DNA of 64,000 bases, from assembly GCA_049999805.1 (NCBI GenBank), contig JBNGIO010006379.1:508276-572275 (forward strand), given 5' to 3'. The notes under the pieces are model-generated. The model had not been told where the DNA came from and made no database searches. It saw nothing but the letters and a program-made list of their open reading frames with translations. This stretch comes from Folioceros fuciformis. Taxonomy: Eukaryota; Anthocerotophyta; Anthocerotopsida; Anthocerotales. Shown piece after piece: positions 32,540 through 44,724 of the stretch (position 1 is its first letter; every line of letters starts with the position of its first letter). Made by a program: the position numbers and the translations under genes.

Positions 32540-33590
32540 ACTAAGCTCTCCTAACATGCCATAAGCATAAAAAGATTTGCACGAATGTTCCAAACACAGC
32601 TTGGGTGACTTTAATTCTACCATACAATTGTTTACAAGAAAAGCAATGCGTTGCCATGTAGATTGACGTTCGTACCATCTTCTCATGCAAGCAATGTAGC
32701 CACTTTGAAATAACATGTATTATGGCCTTACTTTTAACAACCCAAGCTACAAGAATGCCATTGAAATGGTCATCAAATACCAAAACTGTGAAGAGCTAGA
32801 ACTTCCATTTGTTGGTGGCAAATCTTGCATCCATAGCAATGATCGAGTTGTGACCCCAACAGAGGTTTGTCTGCATTTGAAAATCACTGTAGATACCTAA
32901 CATGAGGTCTGTGGCATGGTCTTTTATTCCTTGTAGCGGATATAATACTTTAGATTTATTGATATCCATCCATAGCTTAACACTCACTCCATCTTGTGCA
33001 TTGAAACGCAACACCCTAATATCAAGTTCAGCTTGTAGATTCCTAATGTCACTAGGAAGGAGAAAATCAACCCTCTACAATATTGCTTCTAAATCACCTT
33101 GCTTTCGTAAGAAAACATAAGACTCATGGTCTTTCATGATTTGAAAGGTTGAGGTCTTGCACAACAACTTGTACTTCATTTGTTCCTTCTTGGCCACATA
33201 TAAGTAAGGAGTGAGAGTGCAATTTGGACTTGAGTTGATAGTAAGCAAACCATGACAATATTGCCTTATGGAATTGATGTGGTGTCTTTCATGTAACTAT
33301 AGTTCAACCATATCAAGGAACATTTCAAGTTGGATAACAAACACCAGAAATTGGCATCCACGCTTCTTACTCTCCTCACACATCACCTTAGAGCGCCTAT
33401 TGCCAGCACATATCTTTGGCTTGTTAGTGAGATTAGCACATGTTTCTGATTCCATGAAACTGTATTTTCGGAAACCAAAAGCACAATTGAACTTCATGTA
33501 ATGGCAAGGAATGGTTGGAGATATTGCATTTTGCCTAATGCTTGACCGTGTCCACACGTTCACCCTTACCAACTTTGTTGGAAAGAATTT
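32540..33590 (-). pseudogene. Decayed MULE-like transposase fragment
   Basis: On the minus strand the frames 33572-33297, 33014-32796 and 32783-32541 read in order as one broken protein. The first is a cysteine-rich front part (ICAGNRRSKVMCEESKKRGC). The next carries WGHNSIIAMDARFATNKWKF, and the last VFDDHFNGILVAWVVKSK. The last two resemble the D(S/A)TF..NKY..PL / VFD...NGIPVAW signature of plant Mutator-like transposases. Stops and frameshifts separate the blocks, and no terminal inverted repeats were identified. Family assignment is moderate. Confidence 0.5.
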
Positions 33591-34160
33591 TTATTCCTTC
33601 TCCCAAACGATTAAATCTACATATCTTCTCCATGGAATGTAACAAGTTTTGACGAGACTAACTTTCTTCGCAATTGTGCACACAACATCTTGCTATTCCA
33701 AGGTTTCCTTCTCGGCAAGGAGTCCGAACAATGAAAGGGCACACTTGTGGTTGAAGGAGAACATTTGTATTTCTACACTCAACTTCCATCATGATCTTTG
33801 GAATCTAAAGAGAACCTAATTGTTAAAGTTCACTCAAATTGAAGCACTCAATTGTGCACCCCACTTAGGTGTGCATGCTGCTTGAGATGCAATTTGGAAT
33901 AGCGACAGGGTGCCTTGCATTTGTGGCTTACAACAATTGAAAGGTAGTTGCAGTTGTCCTCGTCAAATTTGCGTGCAGAAGATGTATATAACTTGAATAC
34001 AAACAGTTACGAATAGATTATGCTCCAACGAGATTAGAGTGATACGGAATGGCATGACGACCTGCTGTTCCTGGATTCCTTCTAGCACCTGGTTCCATCA
34101 ATTAATTGCAGTGCATTTTGTTGCACGCATCGCAGCGCCTTGTCGATCTCAGGAGGAAGG
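33591..34160. other. Upstream region of the CCR-like gene; no gene seen
   Basis: The left part is AT-rich and transposon-like. Sequence from about 34,000 becomes GC-balanced and probably contains the promoter and 5' UTR of the reductase gene. Confidence 0.5.
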
Positions 34161-35756
34161 ATGGCGGGGAAGCTTGTCTGTGTGACGGGGGCGTCTGGCT
34201 TCATCGCATCCTGGTTGGTGAAGCTGCTGCTCGAAAGAGATTATACCGTTCGCGCCACGGTGCGAGACACTGGTGAGTGTTGCGTAATGTCTTCCTGTAA
34301 ATCATGAAGTGTTGTGCTCGTAATAGTGTCCGCGGGCAGATGTTCCTACACCTTTCAGTGGTCTCCACGATATGCAGCATGTAAATTGTCCAAGTAGAGC
34401 GTCTCGTCCTCACATGAATTTTCCCAGGAGCTGCCTCGAAGACCAAGCACTTGCTGAGCTTGCCCGGCGCGAATGAGAGGCTCCACCTGGTTAAGGCAGA
34501 CCTGCTCGTGGAAGGCTCCTTCGATGCTGCCGTCGACGGTTGTTCTGGGGTTTTCCATACTGCTTCCCCTTTCTTTTATAAAGCCGCGGATCCTCAGGTA
34601 AGGACTGTCACGTGATCTTCGTTAGGGCTGGAGGAGGAACGTTCCTTTCGTCGCACCTTGTGTTTCGTCGCTGGCAAACATTACGTCGGTGGATTCCATT
34701 GTTGGTTCTTGTTGGAAGTCGTAGGCTGAAATGAGCTTGTTGCGAGCAGAAAGAACTTCTCGAACCAGCCGTCAACGGGACTCTGAATGTTCTAGGAGCT
34801 GCTGTTAAAGCGAAATCTGTGAGGCGGGTGGTTCTTACATCGTCTCTGGCCGCCATCAATAACAGTCGTGAAAGGAAAACAGCTGTTGATGAGAGTGACT
34901 GGACTGACCCTGAATATGTCAGGAGCATAAGGGTGAGCTTGTTTGTAGAAAAGCTTCGTAGGTGAACTAGGTGGTCGCACAGTACATCTCATTCCCTTGG
35001 GTATGTGATTGGCAGGCCTGGTATCCACTGTCCAAGACATTGGCAGAACAAGCAGCTTGGGATTTTGCGAAGACGAATAATCTGGATTTGGTGGTTATCA
35101 ATCCATCCATGGTGGTTGGAGCCCTCCTCCAGCCGACACTGAACACGAGCTCTGAGTACATTGTTCGCTTCCTGCAAGGTGACTCTTTCAGTTTGGCGTT
35201 TTAGGACTACAGTTGCAGGGTGATGGCACTGTTCTGTTATTGCTACTGGGATAGCTCAAGGACTTCGCCTGTCTTTTTTATAGGGTCTGAGAAATATCCG
35301 AATCTTGCTTTTGGTTTCGTACATGTGCGAGATGTGGCTCTTGCGCACATCCTAGCTTATGAAAACCAAAACGCATCTGGCCGATACATAGTCTCTAAGG
35401 AGTGTCTCCATCTGGGTGAATTCGTGGAGTTGCTGCAGAAGCTGTTTCCTGAATTCGAAGGAGTTGCCACGTAAGTGCTTCATCCCATGGCCTCATCTGT
35501 CCAGATAGAGGGTAGTCAAGGTCGTGGTAGAACAGATTGAATGCGATGTTAGCATGTTTATGGACAAGGGTAATCCATGTCCAGGCCTGCTTTACCGGAA
35601 GAACCAAGAGTGACGAAGGTTGTGGCCTCTACTGAGAAAGCACGGAAGGAGCTTGGACTTGAACTGAAGTCCGTTGAGGATGCTGTCAAAGAAAGTGTCG
35701 CATCACTGAAGGAAAGTAACATTTTGGCTCCCGAAGTGGTTAGTCTTACGAGCTAA
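34161..35756 (+). CDS. Cinnamoyl-CoA reductase / tetraketide pyrone reductase-like SDR (six exons)
   Basis: Exons 34161-34272, 34428-34597, 34750-34932, 35016-35178, 35284-35470 and 35585-35756 have GT/AG borders and consistent phases, giving 328 residues. The nucleotide-binding start is [26 protein letters not shown] follows and suits NADPH. Family blocks continue with [37 protein letters not shown], the catalytic [13 protein letters not shown] (Tyr and Lys of YxxxK), [16 protein letters not shown] and [16 protein letters not shown]. This is the extended SDR family of DFR, CCR and TKPR. Authentic angiosperm CCRs usually carry a KNWYCYGK signature where this protein has AWYPLSK, which is closer to the TKPR/DRL1 or CCR-like side. 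The substrate is probably a phenylpropanoid CoA ester or a sporopollenin polyketide, but the sequence does not settle it. Confidence 0.88.
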
Positions 35757-36121
35757 CGACACTTTGAGGCCGAGACGAAGTACCGTTCAAGTCGTAGAGG
35801 TGAGGAAATAAGTTGAGGCGTAATAGTTTGTCCCGCTCCGGAAGTGAGGCTATAGTGGAATTGGCATAGCCTTAAGGTCCTTGACAGTGACGTACTGTAT
35901 GTTGCAGTTCAGCAGTCATTGTGTACTAACTAACGTGTCTTCTGGCAGAACTTACTGCAAGCGGAGGTACTCCGTGTTGAGCAAGGATTCGCCGAAAGAG
36001 CCAAAAACTGAAATATGGGGCCGATATTGAGATCAGAAATAAGCTGTATAATTATGAAGTAAATTATAGGGCCATTAGGTCGAGATCAGAATTTGGTGTT
36101 GCTGGCCGAGGCTGAAGGGCC
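35757..36121. other. Intergenic region between the reductase and the OFD1-like gene
   Basis: 365 bp holding the reductase 3' UTR and the upstream region of the next gene, both on the + strand. No gene is seen. Confidence 0.55.
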
Positions 36122-39100
36122 ATGGCTAAGGCGCTTGGTAACTCGGGAGGATTATCGGAAAATGAGTTCAAGAAAGAGTTGTACAACGCACTTTTGTCTT
36201 CAGGCACTCTCAATCTTCTTAAGGTTCGGTAACCATGTGCCTTGAACCTGTTTGGATTTACATTAAAACCATAAAAAGAGTAAATCATGATGGTATAATG
36301 TGCTGTTTTGGCCGCAGAGCCAACTACGAGCAAAGCTTATGGACCGACTTCGAGACCAGAATCAGGATGGGATTAAAAGCCCAAACATGAGGAGGCAGTC
36401 CTCACTACAAGAACGGCTTTTGATAAGCTTGTTCGTTGATTACCTTCAGACTAATGCTTATTGCTTCACACTTTCGGTTTTCCTACCAGAATGCCAAATA
36501 GGACACTGGCCTCCTTTTTCTCACCAAGAAATGCTTCAACTCTTTCATTTGGATACTTCGTCATCATTTTATCGCCACATGGAGAAGGTAAGCATGGGGT
36601 CAAAAGATTTATCTTTTATCAAACATGCAAAAAAACACAAATTCTACTTGCTAAATGGGCTTGTGATGGTTGTCGCCTTGTATTGTAGACATCTGGAGAA
36701 AATTGTTGTTTGGCACAAAAGCTAGTGATGGGCTTACAAACTATGTCTTTCCCCAACAACTCAAAGGAAGCTTCCACACAAACACCTGATGTCTTTGGAC
36801 CCAAGAAATTTGGTAAACACAAACTCACTCACTCACTTACCTATGTATTGCATTGAAATAGGCATCTTTTAATATTTTTAATGCTCAAATAATTAAACAT
36901 ATGTTGACTAGGAGATATGTCTTGAGTAGATAATTATATCCCAGAAATAGGGGAAGGTTTTCTACGTAAGGCTCAAGCTCAAAGACTCATTCTAGACCGC
37001 AATACAGCAGAACAAACTAACCTGTTTAATGAAGACCTTGAAAATTATGTGCATTTGCAAGTAATCTTCTTAATTGGAAATTAGGCATCCAAGTAACATG
37101 TAATTTGAAACCTTTAAGAAAATTCGTATAAATAGTTATACAAACATACATATAAGTTAAATCTTACTTTGGATAACCTCTAATTCTTGGTTGTATTTAT
37201 AGGTGAAGAAAATGATTGACATGCACATCAATGATATGAGATCAGAAGAAGAAGCAGAATTTAGGAAGTAAGCAAAAGATATACTAAAGAATGAAGTTAA
37301 ATTCCTATCCGTAAGTAGTCATAAGTTACTTTTGTTTGCTTCTAGACAGTTAACGAAAACGAAACAAGATTCCGACAAGTTTTACAAACTTGATCTCGAA
37401 GGTCTGCATGGAAAGGAAAATATTTTTTTGGAGAAGTTGGCAGCAAAACAAAAGGTGTATGAAAATATTTTTAATTTATTTTAAAATATTAATATGTATG
37501 ATAAAAGTTATATATTTAATGTATAAGTTTACTCATGTTATAAAGGAAATTGAGAGCTCAGCATATGAGCATCGACAACAAATCCTTTCCGACTTGAACA
37601 ATCTTAGGCAAAGGGAAGAAAGATTGAAGTCTTATACTAATGAGCAGGTAACTTCAAATTGAAGGGGCTTATTATGAATAAAGTTTCAATTTTGGGTTTG
37701 CTCAGTACCAAGTGATAAAAGTGCTATATAGGAAGTTAGATTGGCGCAAAGAGAGGATCTTTTAGCTAAGAAAGAAAAGCTATTGCGAACGAGGGAAAGT
37801 GACTTAGCTCATAAGTATGAATTGTTGCAAATTCAAGCACATAATATTCTTCAAAGGTACACCCTAGAATGAATTACCAACTAGAATTCTTAATTTTTAG
37901 TAATTTAAAATAATGTTAAATAACATACTAGTTTTGTTTATTAAGAAAGAGTATAAGTGGAGACGAGAATTACAAGAGATTTCTCAAGCAACTTTGCAAC
38001 AATAAAGAAGGTATTTCATCTCTCTATCTCTATTACACTTTCCTGTAGAATGAAACCCTAAACCCTAAAAGATAGTACTCTCATGATGTTGGTGGAATCT
38101 TCATGTGCTGACTAAAGTGTGTGTTTCCATTGTAGTTGAAACCATCAAACTTATTGAAGAAACTTACCTGGAAAAGAATAATAATACTAATAAATATGAT
38201 CAAGGACTTTTGCAAGCCCTCAAAGAACGTCTTGCAAGAGAAACTAAAGAGAAAGTCTTGTTGCTCAATATAGTTAAAGATGTAATATGGAATTTAAGGC
38301 AATTATTAAATCAGTATTTAATTTATTAAGAAATATACATAATTTTATGTACATGTGATCTCTAGATGGAACACAAATGGATGCATCAAGATGTGGAAAT
38401 GAATATGATCTTTCCTAATGAACCCCCTTTCCTTTTAAAGAGGTAGATAATATACATTCGAACTTTTTTTTTTAATGTGTTTTTTTATTATAATAAAATT
38501 AATTCTTTTAATAGATTATTGGAACAACAAATAAATTTTGAAGATGTATATAATATATTAAGAAAAAAACAAGACTCCCAAAATCAACTTCAAACTCTCC
38601 AAGAAAAACTTCTCAATCTAGAGGTGCTTGAATTGGTTGATTGATATTCCAGTTTATTTTAATAGCATAGTATTAATATTCAGTATGAAGTAATTTATAT
38701 TTGGATTATATTAGAGTGATTTTCATAACTCTCAAGAAAAATCTTTGGATCAAAGGAGATCATCCCCTGTGGAATCAAACAAAGAAAAAGTAAGCACGCA
38801 ACAAACGAAAATCTTTTGTTTCTCATGTTTTATGCATGGATATCTGTGTGAGCTTGCGTTTCTCTTTGTACGTCGCAGGAGAATCTCTCAGTTCTTCGAG
38901 ACTGTACCAAGACGAGCTGTGGCTGTACTGAAGATGCCCGAGGTTAGTGGTACAAAGACATAGGGGTGCCAAGGCACTTGTTGTTCGCCATATTCCTTGA
39001 CGTACTCTTGATATTCGTGCTATCGCAACAGCGGGGAACGCTGGAAATCACAGAGCTTCGCTGGCCGAAAATGATACCAGCATTAGGAGGTTAGGCGGAG

Positions 39101-40401
39101 TCTGTGCCACACTGGGTAACATTTTGCAACCTCGATTCTCTTGCCTGCTTATGGTGATTAGCTTCTGTAGATTCGAAGACGGAAATTTGCTCATACAGCA
39201 GCAGGGAGCCCCCGCGCTGGCCAAGACCCAGCCGTACTTATGTAACCCTGATGAGGAATCGCCGAGGACTAGACTGGTTGGTGCAGACAACTGTGCTACG
39301 ACCATAAGTTTCAAAAGAAACACTGAGTCGGACCACTTCACTGTACAGAAAGCGGACTCTCACACCTTGTCGAAGCGGGAGGCAGGGGACCAGAAGTCCC
39401 ACTCTGCCACGGAGTCCAGGGGCCAGGCTACAAAACGAGTATCACTAATTTCAGGACAAGGAGAAAGGTCACTAACGAAAAGGACCAAAAGTACGAGAGG
39501 CGCCAGTGATAGCAAGGGAGCAGACGACAAGAGGAATCCGGCTGGCACGGAGAGACGTCAAACAAGTGAACTTGGTGAAGAGAGAGGAGCTTCACACAAG
39601 CAGACTGTTTCGTCGAGGGCAAGGAGGCATGCACGTGCGCAAGCAGCCAGCTTTGAAGGAAAGAGCTCCAGAAGCAGCCGGACGACCAGTCTACATTCTA
39701 AGAGAGGGAAGGTTGCAAGTAGAACCAGTAAAGAGTGGGAAGTGGAGTCGAGGTTGAGTTGTTGTCAAAAGAGGAACCTGACTATTAGCCTGAGGAAGGG
39801 AAAGAGCCCTCCAGAAGTGTCTGCAGAAAGAAGTGCTGAGCAGTCCATGAGGAGTTCTTCCAGTACATGCGCGGAATCTGTGCATGAAGCAAGTGAAGAG
39901 GTGACTACCAGAGAACCCAAATTGGAGAAGTGTGCAAGTCCTAAATTGTCAAAGAGTCCACATCACAGCCATGACAGACAGATAAGACACGTTGCCATTT
40001 CAAGGACAGGACAGCAGGATTTATCTTGTCTCTTACCTGCTCATGACAAATATGAGGATGTAGGTTGGTACTCAGAAGAAAGTTGCAGTAACCAAGGCTT
40101 TGCAGCAAGGTTAATCAAGCTCCCTCAGAGACCTGTAAGTCGAAAGTTTCATAAACCTAATCAGGAAATTGAAACTGGTTGTGTGACTGCTCGCAATGTT
40201 GAAAATATTTGTCCAAACCAGCAGAACCAGGAACACAAGGCTACGAATAGTTCGGTAGTCCATTCTGAGCAGGATAGCTACAGCCCTGACGAACGCAGCA
40301 ATCAGGGAACTGCAAAGATATGTAGAACCAACGAAAGTCTTAACACATCATGTGCTTCAGGAAGGACAAGCACAAAGTCGATAGGTGACATGGCCAACTA
40401 G
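36122..40401 (+). CDS. OFD1-like LisH/coiled-coil centriole and basal-body protein (15 exons)
   Basis: Exons: 36122-36223, 36318-36587, 36689-36812, 36945-37060, 37203-37267, 37346-37454, 37546-37647, 37732-37856, 37946-38010, 38136-38281, 38366-38442, 38515-38623, 38715-38789, 38879-38942 and 39032-40401. All have GT/AG ends and matching phases, giving 972 residues. The front matches OFD1: KKELYNALLSSGTLNLLKSQ, LRAKLMDRL, then a LisH motif at about 66-98 (LISLFVDYLQTN, YCFTLSVFLPE) and HQEMLQLFHLD. Residues about 166-500 are charged, mostly helical and coiled-coil-like. The last exon encodes 456 residues rich in Ser, Arg and Lys without a known domain. OFD1 proteins sit at distal centrioles and are needed for basal bodies and cilia. 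In plants the role would be in sperm flagella (inference). Introns are very AT-rich, while the last exon is not. Confidence 0.8.
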
Positions 40402-43400
40402 TTTGTTCACTGTCAGAATGACCCGGGCTAGCTAGACCTTATGATGAGAGCCATGTTTCTTGGAAGAGGAACTAGGGCTCACAGTTAGGTAGAACCGAGG
40501 ACAAGGACAGGATCATAGAGAATGAGCAAATACACGAGGCGGCCGACCTCCGGATCCCTTCATTCGTGATGTTCTCATAGTTTTCCAGCGTCAAGCAGTA
40601 GGGGTGCTGTTCACGGAGAACCTGGTTGAAAGAGAAGATAAGGAGTGGTAAGGTGCTTCATTCCGCATACAGTTGTTGATTCAACAAGTGGACTATGAGA
40701 AGGCTGACGGTTGTCATGTTTCCAGGTTCTGGAGGTGTCTCAGGGTTTTCTCCACGGGGGGAGAGGGATCTTGATCACCAATCTACAAACCTTGAGAGGG
40801 GGAGGGTATTTGAGTGGCAGCATACATACCTTGAGGGAGAGGGAGACAGTTTTAAGAGCTGCTTGACGGAATATCAAGCAGGTGTCCCATAATGATGTAA
40901 GCACACCTCGGGTGTACAGGCATGCTGGCTTCGCTCCTTTCCGGACAAAAATCCTGTGATTACCGCTCAGCTTAACATTGGATCCCCTGTTCTCATACAT
41001 ACTGAAAAAGAACACAAGTCTCAAGCTTAGGCGACTGCGTCCAGTTACTTGGTCTCGGAAGTGAGGAAAAGCAGAGCACGAGCGCAAAAAGCTTGGAATT
41101 GACGGCCACCGCGTCATCGGATCCCTGATGCACTTATACTAAGAAGCGCAGACCTCAAGCTTACGCATCTATGCCCAGTTACGTCTTCTTGAAAGTGAGA
41201 AAAGCAAAGCTTAGGAAGTTGTGCAATCATAATGCGGCTGGAACAGGGTTCTTGGGATTCCTCAACAATGCAAGCAAGCCTCAAACCCCAGAGATGACAC
41301 ATTCGGTAAGGCAGTTCGTCATGCTAGCCACCCATGCAGGCACGAGATGAATCCCCTAGGTTACACGTTCCTTGTAGGGAAGCTGGCCCAGTCTGCTATC
41401 AGTCATAACTCAAGCACAAATGCCTCAGAACCCGATCGAGAACTCCGCAGCACGCATGCCAACAAAGAGAGAGAGACAATGGGCATGGATTACTTGGCCA
41501 CTCGTCGACGCTGGGGCAGTGGGGATGCTTTCACTTTGCCTGGTAACGGTGTAGTCAATAGCTTCCTGTGGCCGATGAGGCCACAATCCCCGCGTGCCTC
41601 GGGAATCTCTGCGGGCTGCAGCCTGCCAAGGTCATGTCTGTCCATTCAGGAATCCCAGAAGATCACATAATGGCAGCTGTTGATGCCGTGGTGAGAAGCA
41701 GGTGGACAGAGGCGGATTTGCAACGTGCATATCTAGCCCAACGAACTACATACAATATATGTATGTATGTACAAGGTGTGGACAAAAATGGCGTTTGTGA
41801 GCCGAGAAGGCGTGGTAAGATGTAAGACGGGTTTGGTGAAACGATAGGAGCATTCTTGTCCGCCCCCTTGGCCAGACTGGGTGCTTGACTGCACACGGGG
41901 CAAAGTGCCCACCCATCCGGTCCAACATGCAAAACGGAATGCCAGCACCAGACGCCGTTGACAAGCAATGGCAGGGAGTCCTGACGCACAGCTTTGCACT
42001 GCGTGTCACGGCATCAGCAACGTCACCTTTCTCCTTGTCACCGCGCACAACTGGGTACACTTGATATTCTATGATTTGGCAGCAGCAGAGGCTGTGTGAG
42101 CTGTAGTTGTGGCAGTGCAGCTAGCTGCTACAGTATGTACATCTGCAGTTCGGACAGTGTAGGTCACCTCATGATGTGAGAGAGAGCGACTTCTTGAACG
42201 GGCCACGGCCCACAACAAAAGCTTGCATCTGCCTCGCAGGTAACGTCATAATAGGGGTTGTAGGTACGCTATTCCCAGTCCAACCACTCCAAGGCCGACA
42301 GCACAGGATGGTAAGGGCAACCGAGGGGATGGATCATGGTGAGCAGTACTTGCCCTTCTCCTTCCCCTTCGAGGCATTGCCAACCCAACATGCCGCAGTG
42401 CTGTGCAAGCTACTCGAGCCCGCATGCAAGTGTGGCACATGCGAAGCCTGTGAAGAGGAAGGGACAGGCTCGATCAACGGCAAAGGCAAGCTGGAGTGTG
42501 GAGTCAGGAGCACGGCATCGCCACATGCTCACAAGCTCCTCATGGCCCATATAGCACATCATACTGTGGAAGTACATCCCGCGTAATGTGTGTGGCTTCT
42601 GCATCCAGCAGCTCTTTTCCGGGTACTGTAGATGGGTTTCCATCCCTTGTTTATAATAAAGTGTGTCCATTTTTTCCAACCAGCAGCTCCGTTGCTTCTG
42701 CGGATAGATTGCTGGGGTCTACTGGATACATGCATACCTACAGTGCAGAGCTTCTGGTGTGGGAGTCCGGACGCGTGGGAAGTGACAAGCTCGCTCAACG
42801 GATCTGGTCCCACCTGTGCCACCCCCGACTCGATGCGCTTCCTGGCCTGGATCCACAAACCGACAAAGTTCGTTGAAAGTTAATCGAAAAAACATAAGTG
42901 CAAAATTACATTTTACCACATTTTATATAATGGCGATGCAGCTGTCCAGCTGCCATAGCCTGTTGTGTAGTGATCGCTACGCAGGCCTCTATAAAGGGTA
43001 AAGGGAAGCCGACAAACTGCCATGCGGAAAGGAGATAGCACAGCTAGCTCGTGTGCAAAATGCATCACGCATACACAATGCACGCAGGAAAAGGGCAGCC
43101 AAACAAGGGAACAAGAAGAGGCAGAGGCAGAGCTGGGTCCAGGAGCGATTAAATTGTCCACTGCAGTTGCACAAAGCCAATCTGTCTGACGAGATTGGAG
43201 ATAGTGTAGGTTGTGTGCCAGGGCGGTGATAAGGTGGGTGGGTATGTATGTATGCTTCTAGGTGATGAGAAGAGACAAGACGAAGAAGAAGCAGAGGCAG
43301 AAGAAGAAATTCTATAGAGAGAGAGCTCAAGCGGGGCCGTCACCCCCGGGGCCGGGCTCCTTCCGGTCTGGTCTGGACAAAAGAGGCTACGACGCTGGAG

Positions 43401-44724
43401 CCAGGGCAGTGCTGTGGCGACTGTGATTGCCCTGGCCTACCAGAGGAGCAACATTGAATGTCGCCTGTCAGTACGGGTTGAAGGACCTCTGATGACGGAG
43501 GGACCCCGGTAAAGGGGCTATAAATGGACCGGACACTGTGACTCACGCCCGGGTTTTTGAACCTCGAGGCCGGCCCCCCGGCCCGGAAACGGGCACACTT
43601 CCAACGGGCAAATCGCAGAAGCCAGGCCACGCGACCGTCGACGCAAGGAAGGTGGAAACGACCGAGTGTTTACGGACCAAGGGTACGGGGGTTTAGCCCA
43701 GTTTGAATTGAGATTAGCCGGGCATGTCGTTCTTCCACCTGCTGAGATCGCGCTTTCGACCTGCTTCCAGTGCGTGTTTGTCTTGTCTTACGGGCGTCTG
43801 ATCTGGCGCGGGAGCAGGGCAAGCCTGTCGCCCGCTGCCCAGCGGCGAGCCCCACTCCGGGAGCCCTTCTCACAGCCACTGCTCCGCTGCTCTGCTTGCT
43901 GCCTTTCTTCCGCTGCCGAGCTCCCGGCAAGGCCCCGTTACAGTCGGTGAGGTTATTTCTGGCGCCTGTGTGCCGCACGTTACCTTTCTGGATTCCCACC
44001 CAGCCCTCGGCGAGCCCTTGTCCAGCCCGCTCCCCCTCTTGCCTTGGTCTATTATTTTTCCAGTGCCTGACCCGGTTCCTTCCCGCTTCTGCTGTTGCGC
44101 TGCCGCTTTTGGTTGTTGTTGGCAGCCAAGTGTCTGCTTTGCTTCAGCTGCCTCTCCTGCTCCTGTTCTCCTGTTGTCACACCTCTGTTGGTGCAGTCGG
44201 GAACTTAGATCCCCGCGCACGTTCCTCCACCTGCCATCGCTGTTTCGGGTATTGCTGCTTCTTTTAGAAGCGGCACTGCCGTCCTTGTTGCTGCTGGCGC
44301 CCTGTCATCTTGTCAATTGCCTTGCTTGCATGCTGTGCTTGGAATTCCTGCTGCTCCGCGCCGCACCTGCCATCTCTTCTTGGGCAAGATTGCTGCTCTG
44401 CGGCTTGCAGATTTCCACTGCTGCTGCTGTCGCTGTGTGCTGTGTTGTGCTGTCCGGCGCCTTCTTGGTCTTGATTCGGGTACGGGACTGCCAATGGGGA
44501 TTTGCGTCCGGACGCTGGCCCAGCCCCCACCATCTGTCCAATCCCGCCAACCCCTCACCAACAACAGCAGGAGCAGCGAGGACGCAAGATTCGTTCGCAT
44601 CGCGTCGCTGCTGAGCCCAAGCGGTAGAGCCTTCTTGTTGGTGGAGCAATGCCAGGGTCACACGTGATGTAGCTCTCCAGGTGCTTCAACACAGCGTCTT
44701 TCGCAACCCGCATTCGGTCCCGCC
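40402..44724. other. Long intergenic region without a recognised gene
   Basis: 4.3 kb. About 41015-41080 and 41152-41216 form a diverged direct repeat (CTCAAGCTTA.GC, CCAGTTAC, AGTGAG.AAAGCA). Open frames at 41347-41670, 41568-41825, 42176-42586 and 43340-43630 have no domain that I recognise. The piece at 41568-41825 (PEDHIMAAVDAVVRSRWTEA) reads somewhat protein-like and might be part of an unidentified gene. From about 43,770 to 44,700 the sequence is C/T-rich with open frames in most phases, as expected for a promoter and long 5' leader of the DUF547 gene. Confidence 0.45.

Noticed and set aside
38054-38070. Interstitial telomere-like AAACCCTAAACCCTAAA
   Set aside because: Only about two units long and inside an intron of the OFD1-like gene; chance or a very short remnant is enough to explain it.
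41568-41825. Protein-like frame (PEDHIMAAVDAVVRSRW)
   Set aside because: It reads better than its surroundings but has no ATG-supported start, no neighbouring exon that fits and no family I can name. Left inside the intergenic entry.
43770-44614. Overlapping long ORFs on both strands upstream of the DUF547 gene
   Set aside because: C/T-rich sequence poor in stop codons keeps most frames open. None shows a domain, and a leader or promoter region is more likely.
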